A stretch of 64,000 nucleotides of DNA. Source: Pseudescherichia sp039594205. GTDB lineage: Bacteria; Pseudomonadota; Gammaproteobacteria; Enterobacterales; Enterobacteriaceae. Below the pieces are notes generated by a model. That model ran no database searches, was not told the DNA's origin, and was given only the letters and a program-made list of their open reading frames with translations. Below are positions 1 to 7,958 of this stretch, one piece after another (within the stretch, counting starts at the first letter, position 1; every line of letters starts with the position of its first letter). The stretch spans positions 31,519 to 95,518 of the forward strand of contig JBCNNW010000007.1 in NCBI GenBank assembly GCA_039594205.1, in the 5' to 3' direction. The position numbers and the translations under genes were made by a program.

Positions 1-1
1 A

Positions 2-394
2 GAGGTGGTTATCTTCGCACTCAGCAATCGCCTGTTCCGTCGCTGGGGCGCCCGCGATCTACTTCTGCTCTCGGCGGCGTGCGGCATAGTACGCTGGGGA
101 TTAATGGGCTGGACCACGGCGCTGCCGTGGCTGCTGCTGGTGCAGGTGCTGCACTGTGGAACTTTCACCGTCTGCCATCTGGCGGCGATGCGCTACATTG
201 CTGCCCGTAAGGGGGGCGAGGTGATCCGCCTGCAGGCCGTCTACTCGGCGGTAGCGATGGGAGGCAGCATCGCGGTAATGACCATTTTTGCTGGCTTCCT
301 GTACCAGCACCTGCACCAGGGGGTATTCTGGGTGATGGCGCTGGTCGCGCTGCCCGCTATTTTCATCCGGCCCGGCGTTGCCGCCCGGACTTAA
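2..394 (+). CDS. hcaT: 3-phenylpropionate MFS transporter, C-terminal part (5' end outside window)
   Basis: This is the last 130 codons of a 12-helix major facilitator protein; the reading frame is open to the window edge. The residues match my recollection of the C-terminus of E. coli HcaT, including LHCGTFTVCHLAAMRYIAAR and AVYSAVAMGGSIAVMT. HcaT is thought to import phenylpropionate-type aromatic acids across the inner membrane. Position beside csiE is also as in E. coli. Its TAA stop overlaps the stop of the convergent csiE by four bases. The apparent internal start at base 5 is only a GTG codon within the truncated gene. Confidence 0.9.
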   Translation, partial: EVVIFALSNRLFRRWGARDLLLLSAACGIVRWGLMGWTTALPWLLLVQVLHCGTFTVCHLAAMRYIAARKGGEVIRLQAVYSAVAMGGSIAVMTIFAGFLYQHLHQGVFWVMALVALPAIFIRPGVAART

Positions 395-1668
395 GACTCC
401 AGCATGTCGCGAATATGTCGCTGCTGCTGCTCGCTCAGGGTTATCACCGCATGGATCAGCGGGGCAGAAAAGAGCGGTAGCGGCGTCACGTAAGGCGTCA
501 CGATTAACGCCGCTTCACGGGGAGCACCCTCCTGCTGGAAAGTGGCAAGAGGCAGGTACTTGATATTCAACGGCAGCAGCGTCAGCTCGCGCAGCTGCTC
601 CTCGATCATTCGCTCCCGCTCGGGCGCATCGTCGGTCAGCAGGACGACCTGCTTTTCGTGCAAATCGCTCTCCTGCATCAGCCACGCGCCAAAGATCACC
701 GCCACCAGTCCCGCCTCCTCATGGGTAAAGCAGAGTTTATACTCCTCTTCAAGGCAGGTTAATGCTTCGCGGGTGGTGCGCATCAGGCGGGGGTAGAGCA
801 GAGCGATCTCCTCCGTCAGGCTGGTGTCGATCCCGATACCAAACAGGCTGCGGTTCAGCGCCTGTGCAAGGTGAATATAGAGCTGATCGGTCAGCCCCTG
901 CTCATCGCTAAAGTCCATACCGGAGAGGGCACGAAATCGCTCGATGGTCTTCCGGATGCCTTCCCGCAGCCGGGTATCCTGTTGGTGACTGTCGCGAATG
1001 GGGTCCGGGGTGCGCAACAGCATAAACAGCACTGCCAGGAAGAGATGCTCGCTTACGTGCGGGATCGGCACCACCCGGCGCTGCCAGTGGCGAATAATCT
1101 CTTGGGCGACCAGATACTCTGCCCGCGCTTCGGCCCAGGCCTGTTGCAAAGGCGCAAAAGCGGGCGTAAAGCCAAGCTGGTTTGCCAGCAGGCAATACTG
1201 TAAATAGAGACGCAGAAACTGAATATCCCGCTGTTCAAACTGCCGCTCAAGGCGACGGGAGCAGAGATTAATCAGAGCATGCAGGTTAGTATCGTCATAC
1301 AATGTCCTGGCGATACCCTGCTGCTTAAGCGCGCTTTTTAGCGCCGGGGTAAAGTAAGCGCTAACAAAGTTAGGGCAGAGGCGGATGGCGCGCTTGAGCC
1401 AGTGAACGAGACAGAGACGCTGATCGAGCGCCGTGCCCTCAATCCGATAGCTGCCATCCTGTTGCGTGGTGATACTCAGCCGATGGTAGCGCTGGATCTC
1501 ATGACCCGTGTCGGCAATATCTTGCCGGGTAACTGTGCCGTCCACATTGTTCATCTTGCCGAGCATATCTGGTGTCACCGTTTGTCCTGGCAGGGCGAGC
1601 ATTAGGAGTACATGACAGCGGCGTTGTGAACTGGAGAGCACAGATGGCGGTATCGTTACGGTTGTCAT
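391..1668 (-). CDS. csiE: stationary-phase inducible protein CsiE
   Basis: The 425-residue product is close to the E. coli CsiE length (426). It is related to PRD-containing antiterminators and regulators of the BglG/LicT kind, but no RNA-binding domain or PTS domain is apparent, so its molecular role stays unknown. In E. coli the gene is induced in stationary phase and depends on sigma S and cAMP-CRP. The start ATG has no strong ribosome binding site. The gene converges on hcaT and diverges from the metal-transport pair; the order csiE-hcaT is the enterobacterial one. Confidence 0.88.
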   Translation of the reverse strand: MTTVTIPPSVLSSSQRRCHVLLMLALPGQTVTPDMLGKMNNVDGTVTRQDIADTGHEIQRYHRLSITTQQDGSYRIEGTALDQRLCLVHWLKRAIRLCPNFVSAYFTPALKSALKQQGIARTLYDDTNLHALINLCSRRLERQFEQRDIQFLRLYLQYCLLANQLGFTPAFAPLQQAWAEARAEYLVAQEIIRHWQRRVVPIPHVSEHLFLAVLFMLLRTPDPIRDSHQQDTRLREGIRKTIERFRALSGMDFSDEQGLTDQLYIHLAQALNRSLFGIGIDTSLTEEIALLYPRLMRTTREALTCLEEEYKLCFTHEEAGLVAVIFGAWLMQESDLHEKQVVLLTDDAPERERMIEEQLRELTLLPLNIKYLPLATFQQEGAPREAALIVTPYVTPLPLFSAPLIHAVITLSEQQQRHIRDMLES

Positions 1669-1721
1669 CTGCTGGATTCCAGTTAGGGGTTTCGATAAGA
1701 ATAGCTAAAGGATACGACGGC

Positions 1722-1744
1722 GAAAGCCCCGCAGACGGGCTTTC
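1722..1744 (+). promoter_or_regulatory. hairpin in the csiE / DUF1007 intergenic leader
   Basis: An exact inverted repeat GAAAGCCC / GGGCTTTC with a 7-base loop lies 48 bases upstream of the DUF1007 start. It could be a leader structure of the metal-transport mRNA or a terminator for a short transcript. There is no clear U-run, so the role is unsettled. Confidence 0.35.
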
Positions 1745-1792
1745 CCTCAGGAATGCCGGAGGGCGTCACAGAATTTTTCTCGTAAGGAACAC

Positions 1793-2434
1793 ATGCAAAC
1801 AGTCAAACCGTACGCTGGCGCGCTGATTTTCGCGTTTTTATCGCTCCCTGCGCTGGCCCATCCCCACAGCTTTATTCGTCTGCAAACCGAGCCGGTGGTC
1901 GAGAGCGGGCAGCTGGTGGCGCTTGATATGCGCTGGACAATGGATGAGATCACTTCAGCCGATCTGCTCTATGACGCCGGTGATGCTAAGCCGGAGTCGC
2001 CGGTATGGAAAAAGCTCGCGGCGGAGGTGATGGCCAACGTGCTGGGGCAGCACTACTTTACCGAGGTCTGGCATAACGGGCAGCGGGTTAAGTTTCTTAA
2101 TCGGCCCACGCACTACGGCATGTCGCGGATCGATCATCAGGCGGTGCTGGCCTTTACCCTGCCGCTGGCCACGCCGCAGCCGCTGGCCGGGCAGCGCTAC
2201 ACCTTTTCCACCTTCGATCCCACCTACTATGTCGATATGACTTATCAGGATAAGCGTGACGTTACGCTGCCCGCTGATCTGCAAAAAACATGTCAAATAA
2301 CCGTGGATACGCCAACGCCGGGAGAGGAAACCTTAGCCTTTGCCCAGTCGCTGGATAAAGAGGATGCCCCGCCGGAGGATATGGCGCTTGGCAAGCAGTT
2401 TGCCCAGACCGTGACCCTGGAGTGCAAGGCGTGA
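1793..2434 (+). CDS. DUF1007 family periplasmic protein, partner of NicO transporter
   Basis: The 213-residue protein starts with a clear signal peptide ending ALA at residue 22, and the mature end begins HPHSF, an early histidine pair suited to metal contact. The sequence fits the DUF1007 family, whose genes are very often found next to NicO-type nickel/cobalt transporters. A good ribosome binding site (AAGGAAC) precedes the ATG. It overlaps the next gene by four bases, which implies translational coupling. An auxiliary role in periplasmic metal handling (Ni, Co or Zn) is inference from pairing; the metal cannot be read from the sequence. E. coli K-12 has yfhR here instead. Confidence 0.75.
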   Translation: MQTVKPYAGALIFAFLSLPALAHPHSFIRLQTEPVVESGQLVALDMRWTMDEITSADLLYDAGDAKPESPVWKKLAAEVMANVLGQHYFTEVWHNGQRVKFLNRPTHYGMSRIDHQAVLAFTLPLATPQPLAGQRYTFSTFDPTYYVDMTYQDKRDVTLPADLQKTCQITVDTPTPGEETLAFAQSLDKEDAPPEDMALGKQFAQTVTLECKA

Positions 2435-3405
2435 TATTGACTCATCTGAGAAGTACGTCGCGCTGGCGTGCGCTCTGGCCGTTGGCCCTGCTGCTGATCC
2501 TTGCGGTAGCGGGTGGAGTAGTGCTGTGGCACGCCTGGCCGCGGATTATGCTGGAGAGCGCGGGCTGGCAGCGGCAGGTTAACCAGCAGATGAGCAGCCT
2601 GCTGAAAGGGGTGGCGGCAGATCCGACCCGGGCGGGTGGCGCGCTGCTGCTGTTTAGCTTTCTCTATGGCGTGCTGCATGCTCTTGGGCCGGGCCACGGT
2701 AAAGTGGTGATAACCACCTGGCTTGCCACCCATCCGTCAAAGCTGAGGTCGAGTATTGGCCTGACGCTGGCCTCGTCGCTGCTACAGGGGATGGTGGCCA
2801 TTGTGCTGGTGGTGGTGGTGCTGACCCTGCTCCGGTTACCCGCCCGTCAGCTGCATCTCAGCAGCTACTGGCTGGAGAGGGGGAGCTACGCCCTGGTGGG
2901 CGTGCTGGGACTGCTGCTCTGCTGGCGGGCGCTAAAAAAGCTGCGTCTGCTGCTACGCAGACCGCAGTTTAGATCCTTTACGCCGCACCATGTGCATGAT
3001 GCCCACTGCGGCTGCGGTCACCAGCATCTGCCTACGCCGGAGCAATTAACCCGGGGTGATGACTGGCGCGCCCGATTGATGATTATTCTGTCGATGGGGA
3101 TGCGACCCTGTTCCGGGGCAATCATGATCCTGCTGTTCAGCAAGGTGATCGGCGTATTTAGCTGGGGAGTCGCGTCGGCAATCGCGATGGCGGCAGGTAC
3201 TTCGCTGACCATCTCGGCCCTGGCACTGCTGGTGCATAGCTTTCGGCAGCTGGCAGTCAGACTGAGTGATAAAAGGACCCCGGTGCTTTGGCAGCAGGTG
3301 GGTTGGTTAACGCTGGCTCTGGCCGGAGGCGTGATTCTGATGACGGCGGCGGCGGTAATGTGGTTGAGTGCGGTGCCGCCAGGAGGCGGGTTACGACCAT
3401 TTTAG
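2431..3405 (+). CDS. NicO/RcnA-type nickel/cobalt transporter
   Basis: This 324-residue integral membrane protein has a first transmembrane segment near residues 11-32 and a typical NicO motif GVLHALGPGHGK near residue 80. A cytoplasmic loop rich in histidine and cysteine (HHVHDAHCGCGHQH) precedes the second half, which contains SMGMRPCSGAI. These are hallmarks of the RcnA/NicO superfamily, which moves Ni2+ or Co2+ through the inner membrane. GTG at 2431 is chosen as start because GGAG lies eight bases upstream and it overlaps the DUF1007 stop as GTGA; an in-frame GTG also exists at 2422. Efflux or uptake is not decided by sequence. Confidence 0.8.
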   Translation: MILTHLRSTSRWRALWPLALLLILAVAGGVVLWHAWPRIMLESAGWQRQVNQQMSSLLKGVAADPTRAGGALLLFSFLYGVLHALGPGHGKVVITTWLATHPSKLRSSIGLTLASSLLQGMVAIVLVVVVLTLLRLPARQLHLSSYWLERGSYALVGVLGLLLCWRALKKLRLLLRRPQFRSFTPHHVHDAHCGCGHQHLPTPEQLTRGDDWRARLMIILSMGMRPCSGAIMILLFSKVIGVFSWGVASAIAMAAGTSLTISALALLVHSFRQLAVRLSDKRTPVLWQQVGWLTLALAGGVILMTAAAVMWLSAVPPGGGLRPF

Positions 3406-3414
3406 CCGCATAAC

Positions 3415-3448
3415 CTGTAGGCCCGGCAAGCATTGCGCCGCCGGGCAT
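3415..3448. repeat. REP-like palindromic element
   Basis: GTAGGCCCGGC leads into the inverted repeat GCCCGGC / GCCGGGC (3421-3427 and 3440-3446). The form and the position between two convergent genes are typical of enterobacterial REP sequences. Confidence 0.75.
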
Positions 3449-3456
3449 CGCTGGGA

Positions 3457-4260
3457 TTAACGCTTCAGCGCTTCGCTCAGCTCGTCACGCATGTTCGCCA
3501 GCATGGCTCTCACCACGCGCGGGTTACCGGCGACAATGTTACCACTCATCATGTAGTTGTGGTTACCAGTGAAGTCACACACCAGGCCACCTGCTTCACG
3601 AACCAGCAGCTCGCCTGCGGCGAAATCCCACGGCTTCAGGCCGATCTCAAAGAAACCGTCCACGCGGCCAGCGGCAACGTAGGCCAGATCCAGCGCGGCA
3701 GAGCCGGTGCGGCGGAAATCCGCGCACTCGGTGAAGAGCTTACCGACAATGTTGACGTAGGTCTTGGCGTGCTGTTTCGCCTTGAACGGGAAACCGGTCG
3801 CCAGAACGGTGCCATCCAGATCGCGAGCGATGCTGCCGCGCAGACGATAGCCGTTGAGCTGTGCGCCCTGGCCGCGGGTCGCGGTGAAGAGTTCGTTACG
3901 CATGGGATCGTAAACGACGGCAACTTCCGTACGGCCTTTAATGCGCACGGCGATAGAGACCGAGAAGTGGGGCAGGCGTTTAATAAAGTTGGTGGTGCCA
4001 TCCAGTGGATCGATAACCCATTGCACATCCTGATCTTCGCCTGCGTGTTCACCGGACTCTTCGGTGATAATGGTGTGTTGCGGGTAAGATTTGCGGATAG
4101 TGTCGATAATCACGGCCTCGGCAGCTTTATCAACGTTAGTTACGAAATCATTGCTGCCTTTCTGGTTAGTTTCAACAGAGTCGGGCGTTTCGTAGTGTTT
4201 GGCAATTACATTACCCGCCTTGCGCGCTGCGCGCACGGCGATGGTCAGCATTGGATGCAT
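3457..4260 (-). CDS. suhB: inositol-1-monophosphatase / rRNA antitermination factor SuhB
   Basis: The 267-residue protein carries the inositol monophosphatase metal site: Glu67-Glu68 and the WVIDPLDGTTNF block at 81-92 with Asp84 and Asp87, followed by WDFAAGELLVREAGG near 205-219. It hydrolyses myo-inositol phosphates in vitro. In E. coli its important role is structural: it binds NusA and RNA polymerase in the rRNA antitermination complex. Length and sequence are near-identical to E. coli SuhB. It diverges from trmJ, the standard arrangement. Confidence 0.97.
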   Translation of the reverse strand: MHPMLTIAVRAARKAGNVIAKHYETPDSVETNQKGSNDFVTNVDKAAEAVIIDTIRKSYPQHTIITEESGEHAGEDQDVQWVIDPLDGTTNFIKRLPHFSVSIAVRIKGRTEVAVVYDPMRNELFTATRGQGAQLNGYRLRGSIARDLDGTVLATGFPFKAKQHAKTYVNIVGKLFTECADFRRTGSAALDLAYVAAGRVDGFFEIGLKPWDFAAGELLVREAGGLVCDFTGNHNYMMSGNIVAGNPRVVRAMLANMRDELSEALKR

Positions 4261-4382
4261 CGGTATCTCTCACTGGATGTTAAAGAACGGGGGTGAAAAC
4301 GGCGCAGAGTATAGCAGCGAGTTCGGAATATGTCTTTGCTTTATGCTAATATGCGCAAATATTCTTAAGACGCTGAAAAACT

Positions 4383-5114
4383 ATGCTGCAAAATATACGA
4401 ATCGTGCTGGTTGAAACCTCTCACACCGGCAACATGGGCTCCGTTGCCCGCGCCATGAAAACCATGGGCTTAACGAATCTTTGGCTGGTTAATCCGCTGG
4501 TGAAGCCGGACTCGCAGGCCATCGCCCTGGCCGCCGGGGCCAGCGACGTCATCGGTAACGCGCAGATTGTCGACACCCTCGACGACGCGCTGGCGGGCTG
4601 TAGCCTGGTAGTGGGTACCAGCGCCCGCTCCCGTACGCTGCCGTGGCCAATGCTCGATCCGCGCGAGTGCGGCCTGAAGAGCGTCAGTGAAGGGCAGCAC
4701 GCCCCGGTGGCGCTGGTGTTTGGCCGCGAGCGCGTGGGCCTGACCAACGAAGAGCTGCAGAAGTGCCACTACCACGTTGCCATTGCTGCCAACCCGGAGT
4801 ACAGCTCGCTGAACCTGGCGATGGCGGTACAGGTTATCGCCTATGAAGTGCGCATGGCCTGGCTGGCGGCGCAGGAAGCAGACGCTGAACCGGCAGAGGA
4901 GGAGACGCCTTATCCGCTGGTGGACGATCTGGAGCGTTTCTACGGCCACCTTGAGCAGACTCTGCTGGCAACCGGTTTTATCCGCCCCGATCATCCGGGC
5001 CAGGTGATGAACAAGCTGCGCCGGCTCTTTACCCGCGCGCGTCCGGAGAGCCAGGAGCTGAACATCCTGCGCGGGATTCTGGCATCGATTGAGCAGAAGA
5101 ATAAAGAGCAATAA
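4383..5114 (+). CDS. trmJ: tRNA (cytidine/uridine-2'-O-)-methyltransferase TrmJ
   Basis: This SpoU/SPOUT-class enzyme (243 residues; E. coli 246) methylates the 2'-OH of Cm32/Um32 in tRNA anticodon loops using S-adenosylmethionine. The trefoil-knot motifs are visible: NMGSVAR with Arg23, LVFGRERVGLTNEEL at 111-125, and SSLNLAMAVQV at 141-151. The gene sits between suhB and iscR as in E. coli, with the IscR-regulated promoter region directly downstream of its stop codon. Confidence 0.96.
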   Translation: MLQNIRIVLVETSHTGNMGSVARAMKTMGLTNLWLVNPLVKPDSQAIALAAGASDVIGNAQIVDTLDDALAGCSLVVGTSARSRTLPWPMLDPRECGLKSVSEGQHAPVALVFGRERVGLTNEELQKCHYHVAIAANPEYSSLNLAMAVQVIAYEVRMAWLAAQEADAEPAEEETPYPLVDDLERFYGHLEQTLLATGFIRPDHPGQVMNKLRRLFTRARPESQELNILRGILASIEQKNKEQ

Positions 5115-5132
5115 AACGGCACAAAACGCCTA

Positions 5133-5182
5133 ATACCTGACTAAAACAGTCAAGTAAATAGTTGACCATTTTAGTCGGGAAT
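5133..5182 (+). promoter_or_regulatory. two tandem type-1 IscR binding sites upstream of iscR
   Basis: Two abutting 25-bp segments (5133-5157 and 5158-5182) match the IscR type-1 pattern ATA-YYGAC-N6-AGTC-RR. The first reads ATACCTGAC...CAGTCAAGTAA and the second ATAGTTGAC...TAGTCGGGAAT. They begin 18 bases after the trmJ stop and end 105 bases before iscR. In E. coli [2Fe-2S]-IscR bound at such sites represses the isc operon. The core promoter hexamers could not be assigned with confidence. Confidence 0.85.
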
Positions 5183-5287
5183 GTCACACTTGCGCCTGCT
5201 ATGTAACAGACCATCTATATGCCTGTTTTTATAACTATCTATATAACGACAACCCCGGGCAGGGGCGAGTTTGAGGTTAAGTAAGAC

Positions 5288-5779
5288 ATGAGACTGACAT
5301 CTAAAGGGCGTTATGCCGTTACTGCAATGCTGGACGTTGCGCTCAACTCTGAATCCGGCCCGGTGCCGTTGGCTGATATCTCCGAGCGTCAGGGTATCTC
5401 CCTCTCCTATCTGGAGCAGCTCTTCTCCCGCCTGCGGAAGAATGGCCTGGTGGCCAGCGTACGCGGACCGGGCGGCGGTTACCTGTTAGGGAAAGATGCT
5501 AACAGCATCGCCGTTGGCGAAGTGATCAGCGCCGTTGATGAATCGGTAGACGCGACCCGCTGTCAGGGCAAAGGCGGCTGCCAGGGCGGCGATAAGTGCC
5601 TGACCCACGCGCTGTGGCGCGACCTGAGCGATCGTCTGACCGGCTTCCTGAACAATATCACCCTGGGTGAACTGGTCAATAACCAGGAAGTGATGGACGT
5701 TGCCGATCGCCAGCACAGCCAGGAAACACAGCGCAGCACCCGCGCGCAGGACGCCATTAACGTCAAACTGCGTGCCTGA
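5288..5779 (+). CDS. iscR: iron-sulfur cluster regulator IscR
   Basis: This Rrf2-family repressor (163 residues) has an N-terminal winged helix and the cluster ligands Cys92, Cys98, Cys104 and His107, all present. With a [2Fe-2S] cluster it represses its own operon; without a cluster it still controls type-2 promoters such as suf. It is first in iscRSUA-hscBA-fdx-iscX and has two IscR sites upstream, which gives feedback on Fe-S demand. The region downstream of iscR carries an RNA structure that can uncouple it from iscSUA. Confidence 0.98.
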   Translation: MRLTSKGRYAVTAMLDVALNSESGPVPLADISERQGISLSYLEQLFSRLRKNGLVASVRGPGGGYLLGKDANSIAVGEVISAVDESVDATRCQGKGGCQGGDKCLTHALWRDLSDRLTGFLNNITLGELVNNQEVMDVADRQHSQETQRSTRAQDAINVKLRA

Positions 5780-5822
5780 TTTACCCGTTCATACGGGTAA
5801 CAGACTATAAAAAAGATTTATG

Positions 5823-5882
5823 AACCAGGCCGGAGCATCACGCTCCGCCACGTCGGCCGTACATCCAGCCGGTTGCCTGGTT
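5823..5882 (+). promoter_or_regulatory. branched RNA structure in the iscR-iscS intergenic region
   Basis: The 139-base gap between iscR and iscS can fold into a closed multibranch element. AACCAGGC (5823-5830) pairs with GCCTGGTT (5875-5882). Inside are a hairpin CGGAGC/GCTCCG (5831-5836 with 5842-5847) and a weaker hairpin CGGC/GCCG (5854-5857 with 5868-5871). In E. coli the sRNA RyhB pairs at iscS, causing loss of iscSUA mRNA while a structured 3' end protects the iscR part. This element is a good candidate for that protective structure; the link is inference. Confidence 0.6.
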
Positions 5883-5918
5883 CCTTGCATTGAAGCGATG
5901 TACGGAGTCTATAGAGCA

Positions 5919-7133
5919 ATGAAATTACCGATCTATCTCGACTACTCCGCAACTACGCCGGTGGATCCGCGTGTTGCCGAGAAAATGATGCAGTGTCTGA
6001 CCCTGGACGGAAACTTTGGTAACCCAGCTTCCCGTTCACACCGTTTTGGCTGGCATGCTGAAGAGGCGGTAGATATCGCCCGTAATCAGATTGCCGAGCT
6101 GGTTGGCGCTGACCCGCGTGAAATTGTTTTCACCTCCGGTGCAACCGAATCCGACAACCTGGCGATCAAAGGTGCTGCCAACTTCTACCAGAAAAAAGGC
6201 AAGCACATCATCACCAGCAAAACCGAACACAAAGCCGTGCTGGACACCTGTCGTCAGCTGGAGCGTGAAGGGTTTGATGTGACCTACCTCGCGCCGCAGA
6301 GCAACGGTATTATTGACCTGAAAGAGCTGGAAGCCGCCATGCGCGACGACACCATTCTGGTCTCTATCATGCATGTGAACAACGAAATCGGCGTTGTACA
6401 GGATATCGCGACCATCGGCGAACTCTGCCGTGCGCGCGGCATCATCTACCACGTTGATGCCACCCAGAGCGTGGGCAAACTGCCTATCGACCTGAGCCAG
6501 CTGAAAGTTGATCTGATGTCCTTCTCCGGCCATAAAATCTACGGTCCGAAAGGGATTGGCGCGCTGTACGTGCGTCGTAAGCCGCGTATCCGCATCGAAG
6601 CACAGATGCACGGCGGCGGTCACGAGCGCGGTATGCGTTCTGGCACCCTGCCTGTACACCAGATCGTCGGCATGGGCGAAGCCTACCGCATCGCCAAAGA
6701 GGAGATGGACACCGAGATGGCGCGCCTGCGTACGCTGCGTAACCGTCTGTGGGACGGCGTAAAAGATATGGAAGAAGTGTATCTGAACGGCGATCTTGAG
6801 CAGGGTGTACCAAACATCCTCAACGTCAGCTTCAACTACGTTGAAGGCGAGTCGCTGATCATGGCGCTGAAGGACCTTGCGGTCTCTTCCGGTTCCGCCT
6901 GTACCTCTGCAAGCCTCGAGCCATCCTACGTGCTGCGCGCGCTGGGCATGACCGACGAGCTGGCACACAGCTCTATTCGTTTCTCTTTAGGTCGTTTTAC
7001 TACCGAAGAAGAGATTGACTACACCATCAATCTGGTTCGCAACTCCATTGGCCGTCTGCGCGACCTCTCTCCGCTGTGGGAGATGTTCAAGCAGGGCGTG
7101 GATCTGAACAGCATTGAATGGTCTCATCATTAA
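5919..7133 (+). CDS. iscS: cysteine desulfurase IscS
   Basis: IscS removes sulfur from L-cysteine with pyridoxal phosphate and hands it to IscU, and also to tRNA thiolation and cofactor pathways. The product (404 residues from this ATG, same as E. coli) shows the PLP lysine in SFSGHKIYGPKG near residue 206 and the persulfide cysteine Cys328 in SSGSACTSASLEPS. The frame stays open upstream to 5820, but MKLPIYLDYSATTP at 5919 matches the known N-terminus and has GGAG at 5904. Second gene of the isc operon. Confidence 0.98.
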   Translation: MKLPIYLDYSATTPVDPRVAEKMMQCLTLDGNFGNPASRSHRFGWHAEEAVDIARNQIAELVGADPREIVFTSGATESDNLAIKGAANFYQKKGKHIITSKTEHKAVLDTCRQLEREGFDVTYLAPQSNGIIDLKELEAAMRDDTILVSIMHVNNEIGVVQDIATIGELCRARGIIYHVDATQSVGKLPIDLSQLKVDLMSFSGHKIYGPKGIGALYVRRKPRIRIEAQMHGGGHERGMRSGTLPVHQIVGMGEAYRIAKEEMDTEMARLRTLRNRLWDGVKDMEEVYLNGDLEQGVPNILNVSFNYVEGESLIMALKDLAVSSGSACTSASLEPSYVLRALGMTDELAHSSIRFSLGRFTTEEEIDYTINLVRNSIGRLRDLSPLWEMFKQGVDLNSIEWSHH

Positions 7134-7160
7134 TCGGTAGCGGCATCAGGAGAATTTAAA

Positions 7161-7547
7161 ATGGCTTATAGCGAAAAAGTAATCGATCACTACGAAAACC
7201 CGCGCAACGTTGGCTCTTTCGACAACAGCGACGCCAGCGTTGGCAGCGGCATGGTGGGTGCACCAGCCTGTGGCGACGTGATGAAGCTGCAGATCAAAGT
7301 GAACAATGACGGCATCATTGAAGACGCGCGTTTTAAAACCTACGGCTGTGGCTCGGCGATTGCCTCCAGCTCACTCGTGACCGAGTGGGTGAAAGGTAAA
7401 TCTCTGGACGAAGCGCAGGCGATTAAAAACACCGACATCGCCGATGAGCTGGAGCTGCCGCCGGTTAAGATCCACTGTTCTATCCTGGCGGAAGATGCAA
7501 TCAAAGCGGCGATTGCGGACTACAAAAGCAAACGTGACGCGAAATAA
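7161..7547 (+). CDS. iscU: Fe-S cluster scaffold IscU
   Basis: IscU is the scaffold on which [2Fe-2S] clusters are built. The 128-residue product has all ligands: Cys37, Asp39, Cys63, His105 and Cys106. The LPPVK motif at 99-103 is the recognition peptide for the HscA chaperone encoded downstream. It begins 27 bases after iscS with the ribosome binding site AGGAG. Confidence 0.98.
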   Translation: MAYSEKVIDHYENPRNVGSFDNSDASVGSGMVGAPACGDVMKLQIKVNNDGIIEDARFKTYGCGSAIASSSLVTEWVKGKSLDEAQAIKNTDIADELELPPVKIHCSILAEDAIKAAIADYKSKRDAK

Positions 7548-7562
7548 CGAGCAGAGGTTTGT

Positions 7563-7886
7563 ATGTCGATTACCCTTAGCGACAGTGCTGCCGCGCGAGT
7601 AAATAGCTTCCTGGCCAACCGGGGTAAAGGGTTTGGCCTGCGCCTGGGGGTGAGAACCTCCGGCTGTTCGGGTATGGCCTACGTGCTGGAATTTGTTGAC
7701 GCGCCTGCGGCAGAAGATACCGTCTTTGAAGACAAAGGCGTTAAGGTCGTCGTCGATGGCAAAAGCCTGCAGTTCCTGAACGGCACTCAGCTGGACTTCG
7801 TAAAAGAGGGCCTCAACGAAGGGTTTAAGTTTACTAACCCGAACGTTAAAGATGAGTGCGGCTGCGGCGAAAGCTTTCACGTTTAA
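7563..7886 (+). CDS. iscA: A-type Fe-S carrier IscA
   Basis: IscA (107 residues) is an A-type carrier that passes iron or clusters to apo-proteins, mainly for [4Fe-4S] maturation. The three conserved cysteines are present as Cys35 and Cys99-Gly-Cys101 near the C-terminus. It follows iscU by 15 bases. Confidence 0.98.
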   Translation: MSITLSDSAAARVNSFLANRGKGFGLRLGVRTSGCSGMAYVLEFVDAPAAEDTVFEDKGVKVVVDGKSLQFLNGTQLDFVKEGLNEGFKFTNPNVKDECGCGESFHV

Positions 7887-7903
7887 CCGCGCCTGAACGT
7901 TTC

Positions 7904-7934
7904 AACCCCACTGCTCTGCGGTGGGGTTTGCTTT
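7904..7934 (+). terminator. terminator-like hairpin between iscA and hscB
   Basis: AACCCCAC / GTGGGGTT encloses a 9-base loop and is followed by TGCTTT. It lies inside the isc operon and could partly terminate, giving more iscRSUA than hscBA-fdx mRNA. Confidence 0.6.
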
Positions 7935-7958
7935 AACCCGCCTAACCCCGAGACTGTT

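Noticed and set aside
5820..5918. N-terminal extension of IscS by 33 codons
   Set aside because: The extension lies within the structured intergenic RNA and is not family sequence; the conserved start is at 5919.
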